In this document: piece after piece, positions 8,019-18,060 of the stretch
How the letters are laid out: every line of letters starts with the position of its first letter
How positions within the stretch are numbered: the stretch's first letter is position 1
NCBI GenBank assembly: GCA_001931905.2
Contig: MSJI02000676.1
Coordinates: 1 to 26,834, forward strand
Source: Cladosporium sp. IMV 00045
Lineage: Eukaryota; Ascomycota; Dothideomycetes; Cladosporiales; Cladosporiaceae
Length of the DNA: 26,834 bases
Reading direction: 5' to 3'
Program-made: the position numbers and the translations under genes
The notes under the pieces: generated by a model
Seen by the model: only the letters and a program-made list of their open reading frames with translations
Databases searched by the model: none
Told to the model about the DNA's origin: nothing

Positions 8019-11000
8019 TCACTGCTGTAAAAGCAGACTTGCGATATATCCACGTAATGTAGCCCTCGAGGGACCACAGCGGTCGCTATCCCATTCATTG
8101 ACATGGCGAACCCGCAAGACGGCGATGTTGGCGTACTGCAACGGTGTAATTCCTGCAGCATCGGGAATCTCCAGAGGCATCCCGAGTCCAGTGAAAAAGT
8201 CAAGACATTCCACTGTGCAATGACCATTCATTGCACAGTAGTGTGCCAACGACCTTCCATCACTATTTGTGGTGGTGATGTTTATCCCGTATCTCTGTAG
8301 AACCCTGAAAGGTTCGATCCCCAGCACGAGTGCAGTCTGTGCGTACAGGTGATGATACCCCAGTCCTTCCTTCGACAAATACGCAGGATCGGCACCTGCA
8401 CTGAACAAGACCTCCATCATTCCAGCCATATTTGCACCGTTCATGGATAACTTCTCGAGATACATCGCTAGCGGAGATTTGCCACACATGTCCCGCTGGT
8501 CAGTGATGGCACCAGCGTCAGCCAGGTATGCAACCACATCTCTTTCGACCCATCCGTTTCGAAGCACATGGTGCAGCGCATTCTGCCCAAAAATGTCCCT
8601 GGTAAAACGAGGTGTTCGCTGCAGCCTTGTTGTCTGGCGGTCTCCAGAATAGTGCCAATAGTTTCAAGATACCTGCCTCTGGCGGCGAAATGTAGCGCGT
8701 TGCGACCATTGTGGTCCGTAGCTTCCAAGTCTGCATTCGCTTGTAGGAGGACTCTCACAGCAGCCGTATCACCAGCTTCACACGCAAGATGGAGTGGTAA
8801 ACGTCCTTGATCATCTCTTGACGAGATAGCACCCTTCGCAATCAATTTTTGGAGAGATCTGACAGAGACTGGCGGGGTCTCGATTTCACTCCCACTTGAC
8901 GTATGATATTTGACACAGTGGAGCGATGATCGATCATGTATATCCTTTGCATGTATGTCAAGGGCGTTGGTTTCTAACAGCGCATCCAGTATTTCGAGGC
9001 GGGAGTCTTCTAGTGCGCGAACGGTTTGCTGGTACTCATCCTCAAACTCCGGTTCGAAATCGATGAAATCCAAAGTTGACTCAATGCGGTGCTGAGGCTC
9101 ATCCCAAGCGTCGTAGTTTCCTAAAGATCTTCGATGACCTTGGACGCATTGTTTCAGCGCTACATGGAGGATCCCTTCTTTATACGCTGAAGGATGATTC
9201 ACATTAGCTCCGTGAGCGATTAGGAATCTTGTCATTGAGACACTTCCGATCAGGACTGCAAAATGAAGTGCGGTAAGTCCAGAAGACTGATCAAGCTCAT
9301 CGGGCAAATTCCCGTCAAGGTGTGGCTCCCAACGAGGGAAACCATTTCCTCGATCATATCTCCACACAGCTCGCCTGACAGACGTATCGATTGGCAACTT
9401 TGCAACATCTAGGAGGAGACGCGCTTTCTCTTCGCAACATCTCATTACCGAGTAGTGCAATGGCGTCATGTTATTGACATCCAGTTTCCAGCCAGGTGTA
9501 CCGGCTCGAAGTAGCTTTTGAACTACAATTGTCCACCCGTTGTGGCAAGCAAGTTGGAAAAAAGTCATATGCTTCTCGTTCATCAAGAGCAAGATTGATG
9601 GAGTTTCACCGGTCTTGTTGAGCAGCCAATCGACATTCTGCTTGTTGTCACGTTCCGCCTCAGTCAAGATAGCACGAGACGGCGCATCTTCACTAGACTG
9701 CAGAAGCATATCGACCATCGCTTTCGATTCCTGGCCTGCATCCCTTGCATGTGTAGCCCAATGCCGGACGGCGTAGTCATAGAAAGGGTAACGCTTGCGC
9801 ATGTCGAAGCTCCAGAGACGTTCCGAGAATACAGGAAATGTGTCATTCTGAAAATTTTCCAGAAGCAGATATGAGATGCACGCAGTCGCAAGAGCCAGAT
9901 CAGATCGTGGAAATGGTTCAAGGTCCGTTTGCGAGAAGAAATCATGCATGGTACTGTGTGAGAACTGGACGGTGTGGCTGTTGTCTAACACCCTAACCAA
10001 AGCTGTGGAGATAGACACAATCTCCTCCACGTCCAGTTCGTAAATATCATCTGCATCTAGCCTTCGAGTATTGATCGTGACAGAAAGGGCATGTCGAATG
10101 TGAGACACCGTGAGCGGCTGCTTCGCGCAGGACAGGTATTGGAACATAGGTATAGCTATGTCAGCATCTTTATTCCGGAATATCCTGTCAATGGCGTCGC
10201 GGTAGGCTTCTTTGGGCGTTGTAGGCAAGTCCTGAAGAGTTTTCATGTAGTCTTTAGCATGCTGATGTCTCCGCTGGATCAACGATCTCATGTGGAGATC
10301 TGCAAGCAGAAATCTGTAATTGTGTTAGCAGTTTTTCTTTTCAAATCAGTTTTTGGTGAGCCGCTAACAATCCTTGTGACTTCAAAACTACCGTGGCTAT
10401 CGTTTCTGCGATCAAGGCTAGCGACTTCCGCACGAATTTTGGTAACGAATCGCATCTCTTTTCCACGAAAAGGGCCAAGTCCTTGGCCGGAACTGTAACA
10501 GAGATGTTGGAGGCTTTCTGCAAATAACTCGCAACATCCACCAATGGTCGAGACGTCACAAACAGATTCACTCTTTTTGTTTCTGACTGAATGCGCGTCA
10601 AACATTTCAGAAGATCTCGTCTGTTCTTCTCGAATGCAGAAAATTCATCAATAGCATCGACCACGAAATTGACTTTCGCGAAACTTCCCGTGATCTCGAT
10701 CAGCCCCTCGATCACTGTGTCAATTCCAGGTATGGTGTATGGATCGTCCTTCATTTCGACGAGGAGCTTTTGCGGAATGACAGCTGATGAAGAGACCAAT
10801 TGACTGAGAAGTGTTCTGATGCATAACGTTACTTGCAGATCACTTTCGTGTGATGATCTTGAATCGCAGTAGTATTAGGCTGTTGCAACTGAGCTTGATA
10901 GTATGGATGGCTGCTTCAAGTCTCCGATGACAAGGGACGTCAGGAAAGTTTTTCCAGCACCAGCTTGTCCACACAAAAAAAGAGTCCCATTGATGGTATC

Positions 11001-11657
11001 ACGCCAAGACACGTATTCGTCTGAGCGTAGGAACCAATCTCCAGTCCCTTTCACTGCTGTTCGTTTGATTGTGGAATAATTTTCACCTTGTTCTGATGGA
11101 ACGAGCCACTGGTATATATCTCGTCGTGAAATCCTCAAAGAGTTCGCCTCATGGTCCTTGCATAATCTTGACATCTCATCTTGTAAAGCGTTCAGATCAC
11201 GAGTGTGATCATCTGCAGTCGTACTGAGCTTTTGGAGGTGCTTTTTGAGACATTCCGACTGATGAGTAGTGGATTTGTTGCCACTAATAGCCTGGTGAAG
11301 GAGGAGATCATTCTTGTCCCACTCGATCCTTTTCCGCTGCTCTTCCACCCTTGCTTTTATGAAAGGCCATTTGATATTTCTCGACGCCCTCAAGGTCGTT
11401 GCCAGCGTCGATAGGTCGGGAAAAAATCTCTCCAACAAGGCGTTCACAGAAAGATCTTGTTGGTCGGTTTCCCCTCCTTCATTGACAGCGACGGCGTTGC
11501 TCTGGCTAGTGCAAAGACTATGCAGAATCTGCTCGCATGCTCTTGTGTCTGACATCAAACGTTTTTTCTCGTTTTTAGCGCCACGTATGTCGTCTATCAG
11601 AACCACTATGTCTCTTGTAAGCTCGATGGCATTCCTGATTGTCCCGAAAACGTCCAT
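8019..11657 (-). pseudogene. NACHT-ankyrin NLR (STAND NTPase), disrupted by one stop and one frameshift
   Basis: Fungal NLR: a STAND ATPase thought to act as a cytoplasmic sensor and oligomeric switch in non-self recognition. Start ATG 11657-11655. Residues 1-190 form a helical N-terminal region (DVFGTIRNAIELTRDIVVLI) resembling the accessory N-domain of fungal NACHT proteins. The NACHT domain follows: WLVPSEQ, GTGDWFLRSDEY, P-loop GQAGAGKT (230-237), Walker B VNFVVDAIDEF (about 329-339) and VNLFVTSRP. A 55-bp intron (10314-10368) has CTAAC and TTACAG signals and joins SQGL to FLLADLHMRSL. The C-terminal half has at least five ankyrin repeats (MTPLHYSV, LTALHFAV, RLPLHLAC, NALHFAAR, NALHHVL). 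Lesions: a TAA at 10875-10877 (codon 261), where relatives have an aromatic residue before YYCD, and a one-base-type frameshift near 8597-8606, after SEHLVLP; the repeats resume in another frame as RDIFGQNALHH. It ends at 8019. Sequencing error cannot be excluded for either lesion. Confidence 0.88.
10314..10368 (-). other. Intron in the NLR pseudogene
   Basis: 55 bp on the minus strand from GTTAGC to ATTACAG, with a CTAAC branch-like site 12 bases before the acceptor. Splicing restores SQG-L-FLLADLHMRSL, the conserved segment after the NACHT core in this family. Unspliced, the frame stops within the intron. Confidence 0.85.
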
Positions 11658-12258
11658 TGTGAGAAGACTGCTGGCACTTTGTTACAGGTAATATCGAACG
11701 CGGCTGTAGAGATCTGATGTTGGAATTATGGCGGATATTACTATAAGAGACATTCCTATTGCTGTCAATAAATATGCGACTTTCTGGAGGCTGCAGGATG
11801 AGCGACTTGGCGAGCTGAGGCTGCTGCCGAGCCATGCAGGTAGCTACTACAACCCCGCTTTGAAGTACGAGTCAATCGCTGCGACGAACGCTACACCACT
11901 ACATGTGTGGACATTCACGCAGCTAACACTATTGGAGATGATAATAGTGCGATTGGCGTCCATCTCGTGGACAGATGCGAAGGTGTCAGCCGACAAGCCT
12001 CAAAGCATTATTGATGTAACGTGACAGGGTCTCTTAGTCTGCTACATATGACGTTACGTTCTGCGTAGAGTTTGGTTCAACTATGGCCTTCAAGGATACG
12101 TCAACCCAGTTCTATGGATTCTATAGTCTGGAGCTTTGAAGTTGTTACTGACAGAGAATCACAACGGCCTAACAAGAGGACGCTGCCATAGCACTTGTTC
12201 CAAGTCGTCCTGGCATTAGGTTTCGAACAATCTTGGAATTTCGATACAGCAAAAGACG
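11658..12258. promoter_or_regulatory. Divergent intergenic region between NLR and deaminase
   Basis: 601 bp separate the two start codons, so both promoters must lie here or overlap. The NLR start has a favourable context (CACAATGG). I cannot name specific factor sites. A 98-codon ATG frame at 11728-12024 (+) has no recognisable motif and a stop well before the deaminase, so I do not call it a gene; an upstream ORF or leader role is possible. Confidence 0.45.
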
Positions 12259-13926
12259 ATGGCATACACTTTGGTCACAAGATGGAGCTCGCACTTCGTC
12301 AAGGTCGATTGCCCTCACGATTGTGTACAGCGTGAACACGAATTTAAGAACCCCGGCACAAGAAGCTCGAGACCAGACTCTGGCATTGGGAAACACATAT
12401 GCGACACATCCGGACGAGAGATTATCCCAATGTTTCCTTTTGATGAGACTGTCTATAATTCCGGGGTGTTTTGGGTCAAGGATCACGACGAAGCTGTATG
12501 GACGACCGTCGGAAACGTTCGTGGCGACCTCGAAGGTGCGAGAGATCTGTCAGTGCTTGGAGTTCCGCGTACACCACGTCCAAGAGCGATTCCTTTAGGA
12601 TTTGTGTCAGACTCCGAGGATGGAGACCTTGATGACCCAGATAGCGATGAATCCGATGCAGACGGCGAGGACACGATCAATGGAAGCCAAAACCTCGATG
12701 CTGCAAATACTGATGTTATCGAGCATCAAGTGGACGATCTGATCCCGAGAATGGCGGATGTCACCTTGCAGCCTGAGTCAACTAACTCAAAACACAATGC
12801 TCTAATCAGGGCTTGTGTGGCCAAGGATTGTGAGGGAATGCATGCTATCCTGAACAAAGTGGTAGATCCAGCGCAGCTACTTCTTGATGCCAGAGGTTAT
12901 CAGGGAATAACAGCTTTGCACTTGGCTGCTGGGTTGGGCAGTCAGGACATGGTCACCTTGCTGATCACCTACGATGGACTTTTAGCAGCAAAATGTGACG
13001 AGGGTTGGACCCCACTGCTGTTCGCATTCTACGCACAACAGTATTGCACAGTCATCATGCTCTTACAGGCAGGGGCGTCACTTGATGTACTGGATGAGGA
13101 CTGTCGCAGTTTCGCACAATTATCTAAACAAGAGCTGTGCGCCAGCGAGGACCTGCTCGATTACATAAACGACAATTACTCAGCAGAAACCTCCTACTTG
13201 AAAAGAATTGGGGAACAATTGTTCGACAACATACCACTCCTCAAGCGCATCATATCCATATGCGAAAGTAAGAACAAAAGGATCCCCCTCGCTGAGAGCC
13301 TTCATGCGGATCCGGACGCCAACGATATCGATGAGCTGGAAATCCTTGCTCAACTTGACACTATCCCTCTGGACCGCCAATGGAACTCAGACGATAATCG
13401 AAGTCGTACCGCTGCATGTCTCACTCGAGGAGGCCATCTGCCGCCAATTCTCGCCATCAGCGGGTGGTCGAACGTTAAGGTGGCCAAAGTTATTGAAGGT
13501 CGGCCATGGCGAGATGAAACTTCTGAGCTTGCAAGACTGATAGGTCAACATCTGCCTCCACACTGTCGCGATGAAAACGATCGACCGAGTTCTTACTTTG
13601 CTTCTCACGCCGAGAAAAAAGCTTTGACAGCCTTCATCGCCACTCACACCTTGATGTTGGAAAAACCCAGTTTCCCTCAGGGCATTCCAAAATTCCTAGA
13701 GCTCAGCCGCTGCGAACCTCCTCTTTGTATGGGTATCGAGGTTCGAATTTACATTCGGCAGGACAATGGTCCTGGCTGTGTTCCAGAATATTGCTCAGAC
13801 TGTGTCCAGTTCATGCAGCAAGTAGTGAATTGGTTTGGGTTTCGATTACACTTGCATCGGTTGAGGAATGATGGAAAAGAGTCGTCAACCGAGTTCCTAG
13901 AGCTTCTTGTACCACAGGTCATATAA
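12259..13926 (+). CDS. Zn-ribbon / ankyrin / SsdA-DYW-like deaminase fusion protein
   Basis: A 555-residue single-exon protein; ATG 12259 is the first after an in-frame stop at 12217. Residues 1-95 carry a small zinc-ribbon-like module (C18-x3-C22, then H46-x-C48) ending in DHDEAVWTTVGNV. Residues 113-145 are an acidic linker. About 178-300 contain ankyrin repeats (GITALHLAAGLG, GWTPLLFAFYAQQ). The C-terminal 170 residues form a cytidine-deaminase-fold domain: GGHLPPILAISGWSN, EGRPW, then H450-A-E452 (zinc ligand and proton-transfer glutamate) and C512-x2-C515. This pattern fits the fungal DYW/SsdA-like deaminases related to bacterial polymorphic-toxin deaminases; that placement is from memory. 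The expected reaction is C-to-U deamination in nucleic acid, but substrate and role are unknown. It lies head to head with the ankyrin NLR. No lesion is seen. It could be an immune effector, an allorecognition determinant or an RNA/DNA editor. Confidence 0.88.
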   Translation: MAYTLVTRWSSHFVKVDCPHDCVQREHEFKNPGTRSSRPDSGIGKHICDTSGREIIPMFPFDETVYNSGVFWVKDHDEAVWTTVGNVRGDLEGARDLSVLGVPRTPRPRAIPLGFVSDSEDGDLDDPDSDESDADGEDTINGSQNLDAANTDVIEHQVDDLIPRMADVTLQPESTNSKHNALIRACVAKDCEGMHAILNKVVDPAQLLLDARGYQGITALHLAAGLGSQDMVTLLITYDGLLAAKCDEGWTPLLFAFYAQQYCTVIMLLQAGASLDVLDEDCRSFAQLSKQELCASEDLLDYINDNYSAETSYLKRIGEQLFDNIPLLKRIISICESKNKRIPLAESLHADPDANDIDELEILAQLDTIPLDRQWNSDDNRSRTAACLTRGGHLPPILAISGWSNVKVAKVIEGRPWRDETSELARLIGQHLPPHCRDENDRPSSYFASHAEKKALTAFIATHTLMLEKPSFPQGIPKFLELSRCEPPLCMGIEVRIYIRQDNGPGCVPEYCSDCVQFMQQVVNWFGFRLHLHRLRNDGKESSTEFLELLVPQVI

Positions 13927-15030
13927 AATACTCTGCACGAAGCAACAAGCTGCATGGCATGGTTGGGTTGCCTAAGCCGCCGGTGGACTGTCACACTATG
14001 AGTCTGGGTAATAACTTCCCGTGCAAGAAGACCAAATTCAGCATTGGTGCCGCCCATCAGCCACTCCGCGCGCTGCAAGCCGGATGACGTCGTGGGCCTT
14101 AAACTATAAATTCTTTCAACGCTGAGGAAGGACGCAACCTGCTTGTGCGCGTGCAGTTAACTTAGCTTGTTAAGGATTCGACCCATCGCTGCGACATGCA
14201 TCACAACACACTCGGCCTCATTTCCCATGTTTTTAATGGCAATATATATGCTCACTGCAAATGAGCTGCTTGGCGCGATGTAACTGCATGACCAACTTTT
14301 CTTCCGCAGCCGGTACTCCTTCCAGCCATTCATTTTTGAAAAGGCAATCAAGCACATTTGGCGTGTGCGTCACCAGGAAGGACAGTATCGTGAGTTACAG
14401 CAAGAGGGCTCAGTCGCATTGTGCTAAGCGATGAAGCAGCAAATAAGAGTCAAACACGCTGCTCTGCATGCGAATGCAGAATAACTCGGCGACGCGTCAT
14501 GCGCGACGGAGAGCTCAGTGGTGGCGAAGCAGCTGCCTACTACTATCAGCCATGCATTATGACTCTGCACTTGGATGCGCGGATGTCGGAACTTTCTTCC
14601 GCAGTCTTGGGTGGGTCAAAGTGCAGAGCTGCAAGTTGTGCTTCTTCAGGCACTGGAAGCGGACGGAGCACATGGAAACGAGCTCAATTTGCCTGCACTG
14701 ATGAGCCCACCGGTAACCGGTGCAGAGGGTACATATCTCACATCCTCACACCAGATGTTGCCATAGACACTACTGTAAGAATGCTTCCACTAGGCGAGGA
14801 ACTGCTGTGATGCATGCGGCTTCCGTTGTCATAACGCATCACTGATCGAGACTCTATATCGAGAAGGTAAAAGTATGCGTTGTCAAGAGGGCCACAGAGT
14901 ACTTAGCCTGGAGATTTGGACGCTGAAGTGAGAGAAGCAGTTGTGACATTGGCCAGCAATACCTCTTTTGTGACCTTTCCTTCCAAAAAAAAAGTCTTGT
15001 CTGAATCAGGTATAGTATTTGTGAGCGCTC
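13927..15030. other. Intergenic, no gene recognised
   Basis: About 1.1 kb between the deaminase and the dynamin relic. Frames such as 14421-14810 (+) and 14157-14357 (-) show no motif I can identify. The first part should hold the deaminase terminator; the last part the dead promoter of the dynamin-like gene. Confidence 0.4.
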
Positions 15031-15691
15031 ACGGTGTCTTCAATCGAGCTACAATCCGAGCAACACCGGCAGTTACTGGACATCATCGACAGACTCCGAT
15101 CGAAAGGCATTAGCAAATATGTGGATCTGCCTGAAATCGTGGTCTGCGGCGACCAGTCGGCCGGAAAGAGTTCGGTACTCGAAGCTATTTCTGGAATGTC
15201 GTTCCCGACCAGGGACAACTTGTGCACAAGGTTCGCTACAGAACTGGTACTGCGGCGCGCACACAACAAAACTGTCAAGATATCTATCACTGCTGGCCCA
15301 AACCGATCAGACCGGCGAACGACAGCGCCTCTCAGAATTTGGCTACGAACTTTGAGAATGAGACACCCGACCTGGGTTACGTCGTCAAGAAGGCGAAAGA
15401 ACTCATGGGCTTATCAGATGTCAAGAGATTCAGCACTGACATTCTCCGGGTAGAGTTTTGTGGACCTAGTCAACCACACCTCACAATGGTGTATCTTCCA
15501 GGTCTCTTCCGAGCTGGAAATCAAGACCAATCTGTTGAGGATGCAGACACTGTCGAATATGGTGGTCGGATACATGAAAAAGCCCAGGAGCATCATACTC
15601 GCCGTCGTCTCCGCGAAGAGCGACTTTTGCTCTACGAGAGGTCACGGAGCTGGCACGTAATCTAGACTCAGAAGGAATGCGTACTCTCGGT
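15031..15691 (+). pseudogene. Dynamin-like GTPase pseudogene, 5' part
   Basis: Relic of a large dynamin-family GTPase (membrane remodelling in intact relatives). Recognisable in order across shifting frames: an N-terminal helix (LQSEQHRQLLDIIDRLRS), the G1/P-loop GDQSAGKSSVLEAISG, PTRDNLCTRFATELVLRR, ERQRLSEFGYEL, ENETPDLGYVVKKAKELMG, a G3 segment reading MVYLPGLFRAG, VVGYMKKPRSIILAVVSAKSDF, and EVTELARNLDSEGMRTLGL. At least four frameshifts (near 15316, 15346, 15560 and 15629) are needed to follow it. The G3 aspartate (normally DLPG) is tyrosine. No ATG precedes the conserved N-terminus; an ACG sits at 15031, where a start could have been. Homology stops at 15692, where a LINE is inserted. 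This copy is clearly dead. Confidence 0.9.
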
Positions 15692-15702
15692 CTAAGTAGT
15701 AC

Positions 15703-15703
<1 letters not shown>
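15692..15703 (+). repeat. Target-site duplication, copy 1 (LINE 3' side)
   Basis: CTAAGTAGTACA, 12 bp, identical to 17765-17776. It lies between the dynamin homology and the LINE tail. Confidence 0.85.

Positions 15704-15737
<34 letters not shown>
15704..15737. repeat. (TTGA)n simple-repeat tail of the LINE
   Basis: Eight and a half TTGA units on the plus strand, directly next to the target-site duplication; on the element's own strand it reads (TCAA)n and marks the 3' terminus. Confidence 0.9.
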
Positions 15738-15842
15738 CTGTCAGGCTATTCACGGTGACCGTATGAGCCGTCCCTAAGAGTGACCTTGCTTACAAACGAA
15801 ATTCGTTGCCTTTGCTCATGGTGAGTGAGAGTAAACCATCCC

Positions 15843-17764
15843 CTATACTGCCTGTGTGACCTCCTGTTGGTAGGTCAACCTGCCTGTCTTCTCCAGAAAT
15901 CGGATAGTAGCCTTGACAACCGCTAGATCCGGCTTCCATTTCTCTTTCGGGCCATCTAATAATTGCCCTGTTCTGATGTCTTTCCTCGAACCCCATCCTC
16001 CTAAGAGGAAAGGTATGTCTCCCGACCTATCGCCTACGGCTGCTCGCAGCTCCCTACACTCGTCTGCCCATCTCGGGCACACAAGAAGGACGTGTTTGAT
16101 GGTTTCGTCATCATCTCTACATCCACATTTGGCATCGTCTACCAGTCCTGCTCGGGAAAGGTACTGGTTCAGCCGGCAGTGTCCCGTTCTCGCCTGGATG
16201 AGGATCGAAGCCTGGTCCGACGTAAGCGACCCGTATAGCTTCAGGGTGTGTTTTCCTGGTAGGGCCTGATCCATCTTCCATGTATATTGGCCGGGCAGCC
16301 TCGTGGTGTCGAACGGGTTCGGATCTTCACTCCTCTCCCGATTCATCAGACGGATAACGGCTGCCACCTCTCGCACCCTCTCTAGTGCCGGAGCCGTAGG
16401 CTTACCCGCGTGATTCGACGCCTCCCGTGCTGCGTCGTCGGCCTCTTCGTTTCCTACTACGCCTTCATGTCCCGGGGACCATCTGAATCTGAGATCTATC
16501 CCTGCCTTACAAAGGGCCTCTATGCTCTCTGCGATCTTCAATAGGAGCGCTCGTCCGGTCCTCGCGCCGTTGCCAGCTTGAATCGCTCGTAGAGCCTGCT
16601 GGCTGTCTGAGAACACTACCAGCCGTTGCACCTGCTCGAGATCCTCCTGGGCGTACTTTAAAGCCGCTGCTATCGCTGCTATCTCCGCACTTAACACCCC
16701 ACAAGTAGATGCCCATCCTATCGAGTCTTGCCTGACGACCTGGGTGAACATCCCGGTCCTCTGGATGACTGCGATGGCGGCCAACCGCTTCGCGACTGAT
16801 GCGTCTGTGTACAGGCCCACGATGTTCGCCCCTGCGATTGTGGCTGTGTCTCTGATTGCCTGATCCTTTTCCTTGATAATTACTCGATGGCTGTGGTCTA
16901 TCCATGGCGCCTGGATCCATGGTGGGTTCCCCATAGGTAGCCTGGATCCGTTTGGTTTCAGCCGCTTCCTTGATACTGCAACTGTCGCTCCGAGTGGTGA
17001 CACATGCGTGGTCACATTGAACCCACGTAGTAGCGCCGCCTTTGCGGGGTTGCTGTTTGTGAGCGATATAAGCTTTGCTGCGTGTGCCGAGACCTTCCTC
17101 CCTAGGCGTTCCCTGGTGGGCTCGAGGCACGCTTCGGCCTCGAGGATAGGTAGGGCTACCTTCTTCCATGCTCTGGTTATCATCCTCGCTCCCAGCCTTT
17201 GTACCTTTTCGAGTGCGTTTACGAGCCTACCCACGCCTACCTTCCCCGGGCCGTACCACGCCGAGGCGGCATAGTCGATGATTGGTAGGACACAGCTACG
17301 GAACAGCTGTCTCATTTGGGCTGGTCTTGTACCTTTGATCGCCTGGAGTGATAAACACGCTCTAGTACCTTTGTTGATCACTCGGGAGAGGTGTTCATCC
17401 ATCGCCAGCTTCTTGCCCAACGTGACGCCGAGGACTTTGACACTTTGCTGGGGTAGTATCGCTATCCCGTTGAATCGCACTGCTCTGGTGTCGTCTGCTT
17501 CCGCCCTCTTGGTGAAATGGATAAGGCTGGTTTTGTCGGCCTCGAACGTTGCGCCACTCTGCCTCGCCCATCGCCCGGTGTGGGGTAGGATGGTGTTCTC
17601 AATCGCTCTAGTAGTCTCTTCCTCGTTCGCTCCTACCACCCAGGCGTTGAAGTCGTCAACGAATCCGATCGATCCTCCGTGGCCGTGGATCGGCCTTTCG
17701 ACTAGGTCGGCGTTGTAGAACACGTAAAGCAGCGGTGACAGTGGTGATCCCTGCGGAATCCCTG
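15843..17764 (-). pseudogene. LINE ORF2 C-terminal part: reverse transcriptase end, RNase H, zinc knuckle
   Basis: An open frame from the element's truncated 5' end (17764) to the stop at 15843, about 640 residues. It begins at AGIPQGSPLSPLLY, a conserved reverse-transcriptase block, and includes the catalytic GFVDDF motif, so the thumb and part of the palm remain. An RNase H domain follows with all acidic residues visible: D in LYTDAS, E in LSAEIAAI, D in FSDSQQAL and D in GNEEADDAA. Near the end a Cys/His cluster (CRLNQYL, KCGCRDDDETIKHVLLVCP) matches the terminal knuckle of RNase-H-bearing fungal LINEs. The open frame continues upstream to an ATG at 18032, but those 89 codons are antisense flanking DNA beyond the target duplication and not part of the element. 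Confidence 0.9.
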
Positions 17765-17776
17765 CTAAGTAGTACA
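17765..17776 (+). repeat. Target-site duplication, copy 2 (LINE 5' side)
   Basis: CTAAGTAGTACA, identical to 15692-15703. It marks where the LINE ends and the interrupted gene resumes. Confidence 0.85.
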
Positions 17777-18060
17777 ACCAAAGATGTCGACTCTCCAAAG
17801 GGATCGACTCCACTTTTGCCTCCTCTCCGCTGGAAACACTGCTCAGCCTCTGCTCTCGGCCCCTCCGGTCGACTTTGATGAGAGATTGACCCTCGCATCT
17901 CCTGTATCGCCGTTGCTGTCTGCTGTTATTTCTCTCGTCCTTCTCACTGAACCGTCTCGTTTTGAAGTTCTCACCTCCCCTTGTTTCCCGCTCGGCGCTG
18001 TCGGCCGTTCCCGTGCCCCCATGCATACTCATCTGCTCCGAGCCTACTCCATTGCCTAGC
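17777..18060 (+). pseudogene. Likely continuation of the dynamin-like pseudogene
   Basis: Right after the second target duplication the plus strand reads acc-aaa-gat-gtc-gac-tct-cca, encoding TKDVDSPKGS. Intact dynamins have a G4 segment of the form LGLITKPD followed a few residues later by KGS, which would come directly after the MRTLGL ending on the other side of the LINE. Farther on only scattered resemblance remains (SRFEVL). Position and the short match support identity; the sequence is badly decayed and I cannot set its end. Confidence 0.55.

Larger units (their letters stand above)
15704..17764 (-). mobile_element. 5'-truncated LINE (Tad/I-like), about 2.06 kb
   Basis: Non-LTR retrotransposon lying on the minus strand inside a dynamin-like gene. 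Its 3' end is a (TTGA)n tract on the plus strand (15704-15737), a simple-repeat tail of the kind left by target-primed reverse transcription. It is flanked by a perfect 12-bp target duplication, and its 5' end stops abruptly inside the reverse-transcriptase domain: classic 5' truncation. The upstream endonuclease, ORF1 and reverse-transcriptase motif A are absent, so the copy cannot transpose by itself. The remaining coding part has no stop in about 640 codons, so the insertion is young compared with the decayed gene it sits in. Confidence 0.9.

Noticed and set aside
10780..10900. A second NLR intron covering the in-frame TAA
   Set aside because: Candidate GT...AG pairs here are too short or non-canonical, and the sequence after the TAA encodes the conserved YYCD segment, so it is exon with a nonsense codon.
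11728..12024. 98-aa ATG ORF between NLR and deaminase
   Set aside because: No motif, no splice pair leading into the deaminase, and it sits in the shared promoter region; kept only as a note.
13749..14078. 109-aa minus-strand ORF
   Set aside because: Mostly antisense to the deaminase C-terminus and its 3' flank; no recognisable motif.
16507..17169. 220-aa minus-strand ORF
   Set aside because: Alternative frame inside the LINE coding region; Arg/Ser/Gly-rich shadow with no domain.
17777..18032. N-terminal 89 codons of a 729-aa minus-strand ORF ending at 15843
   Set aside because: They lie beyond the LINE's target-site duplication and are antisense to the dynamin relic; the compositionally odd RE-rich peptide is not part of the LINE protein.
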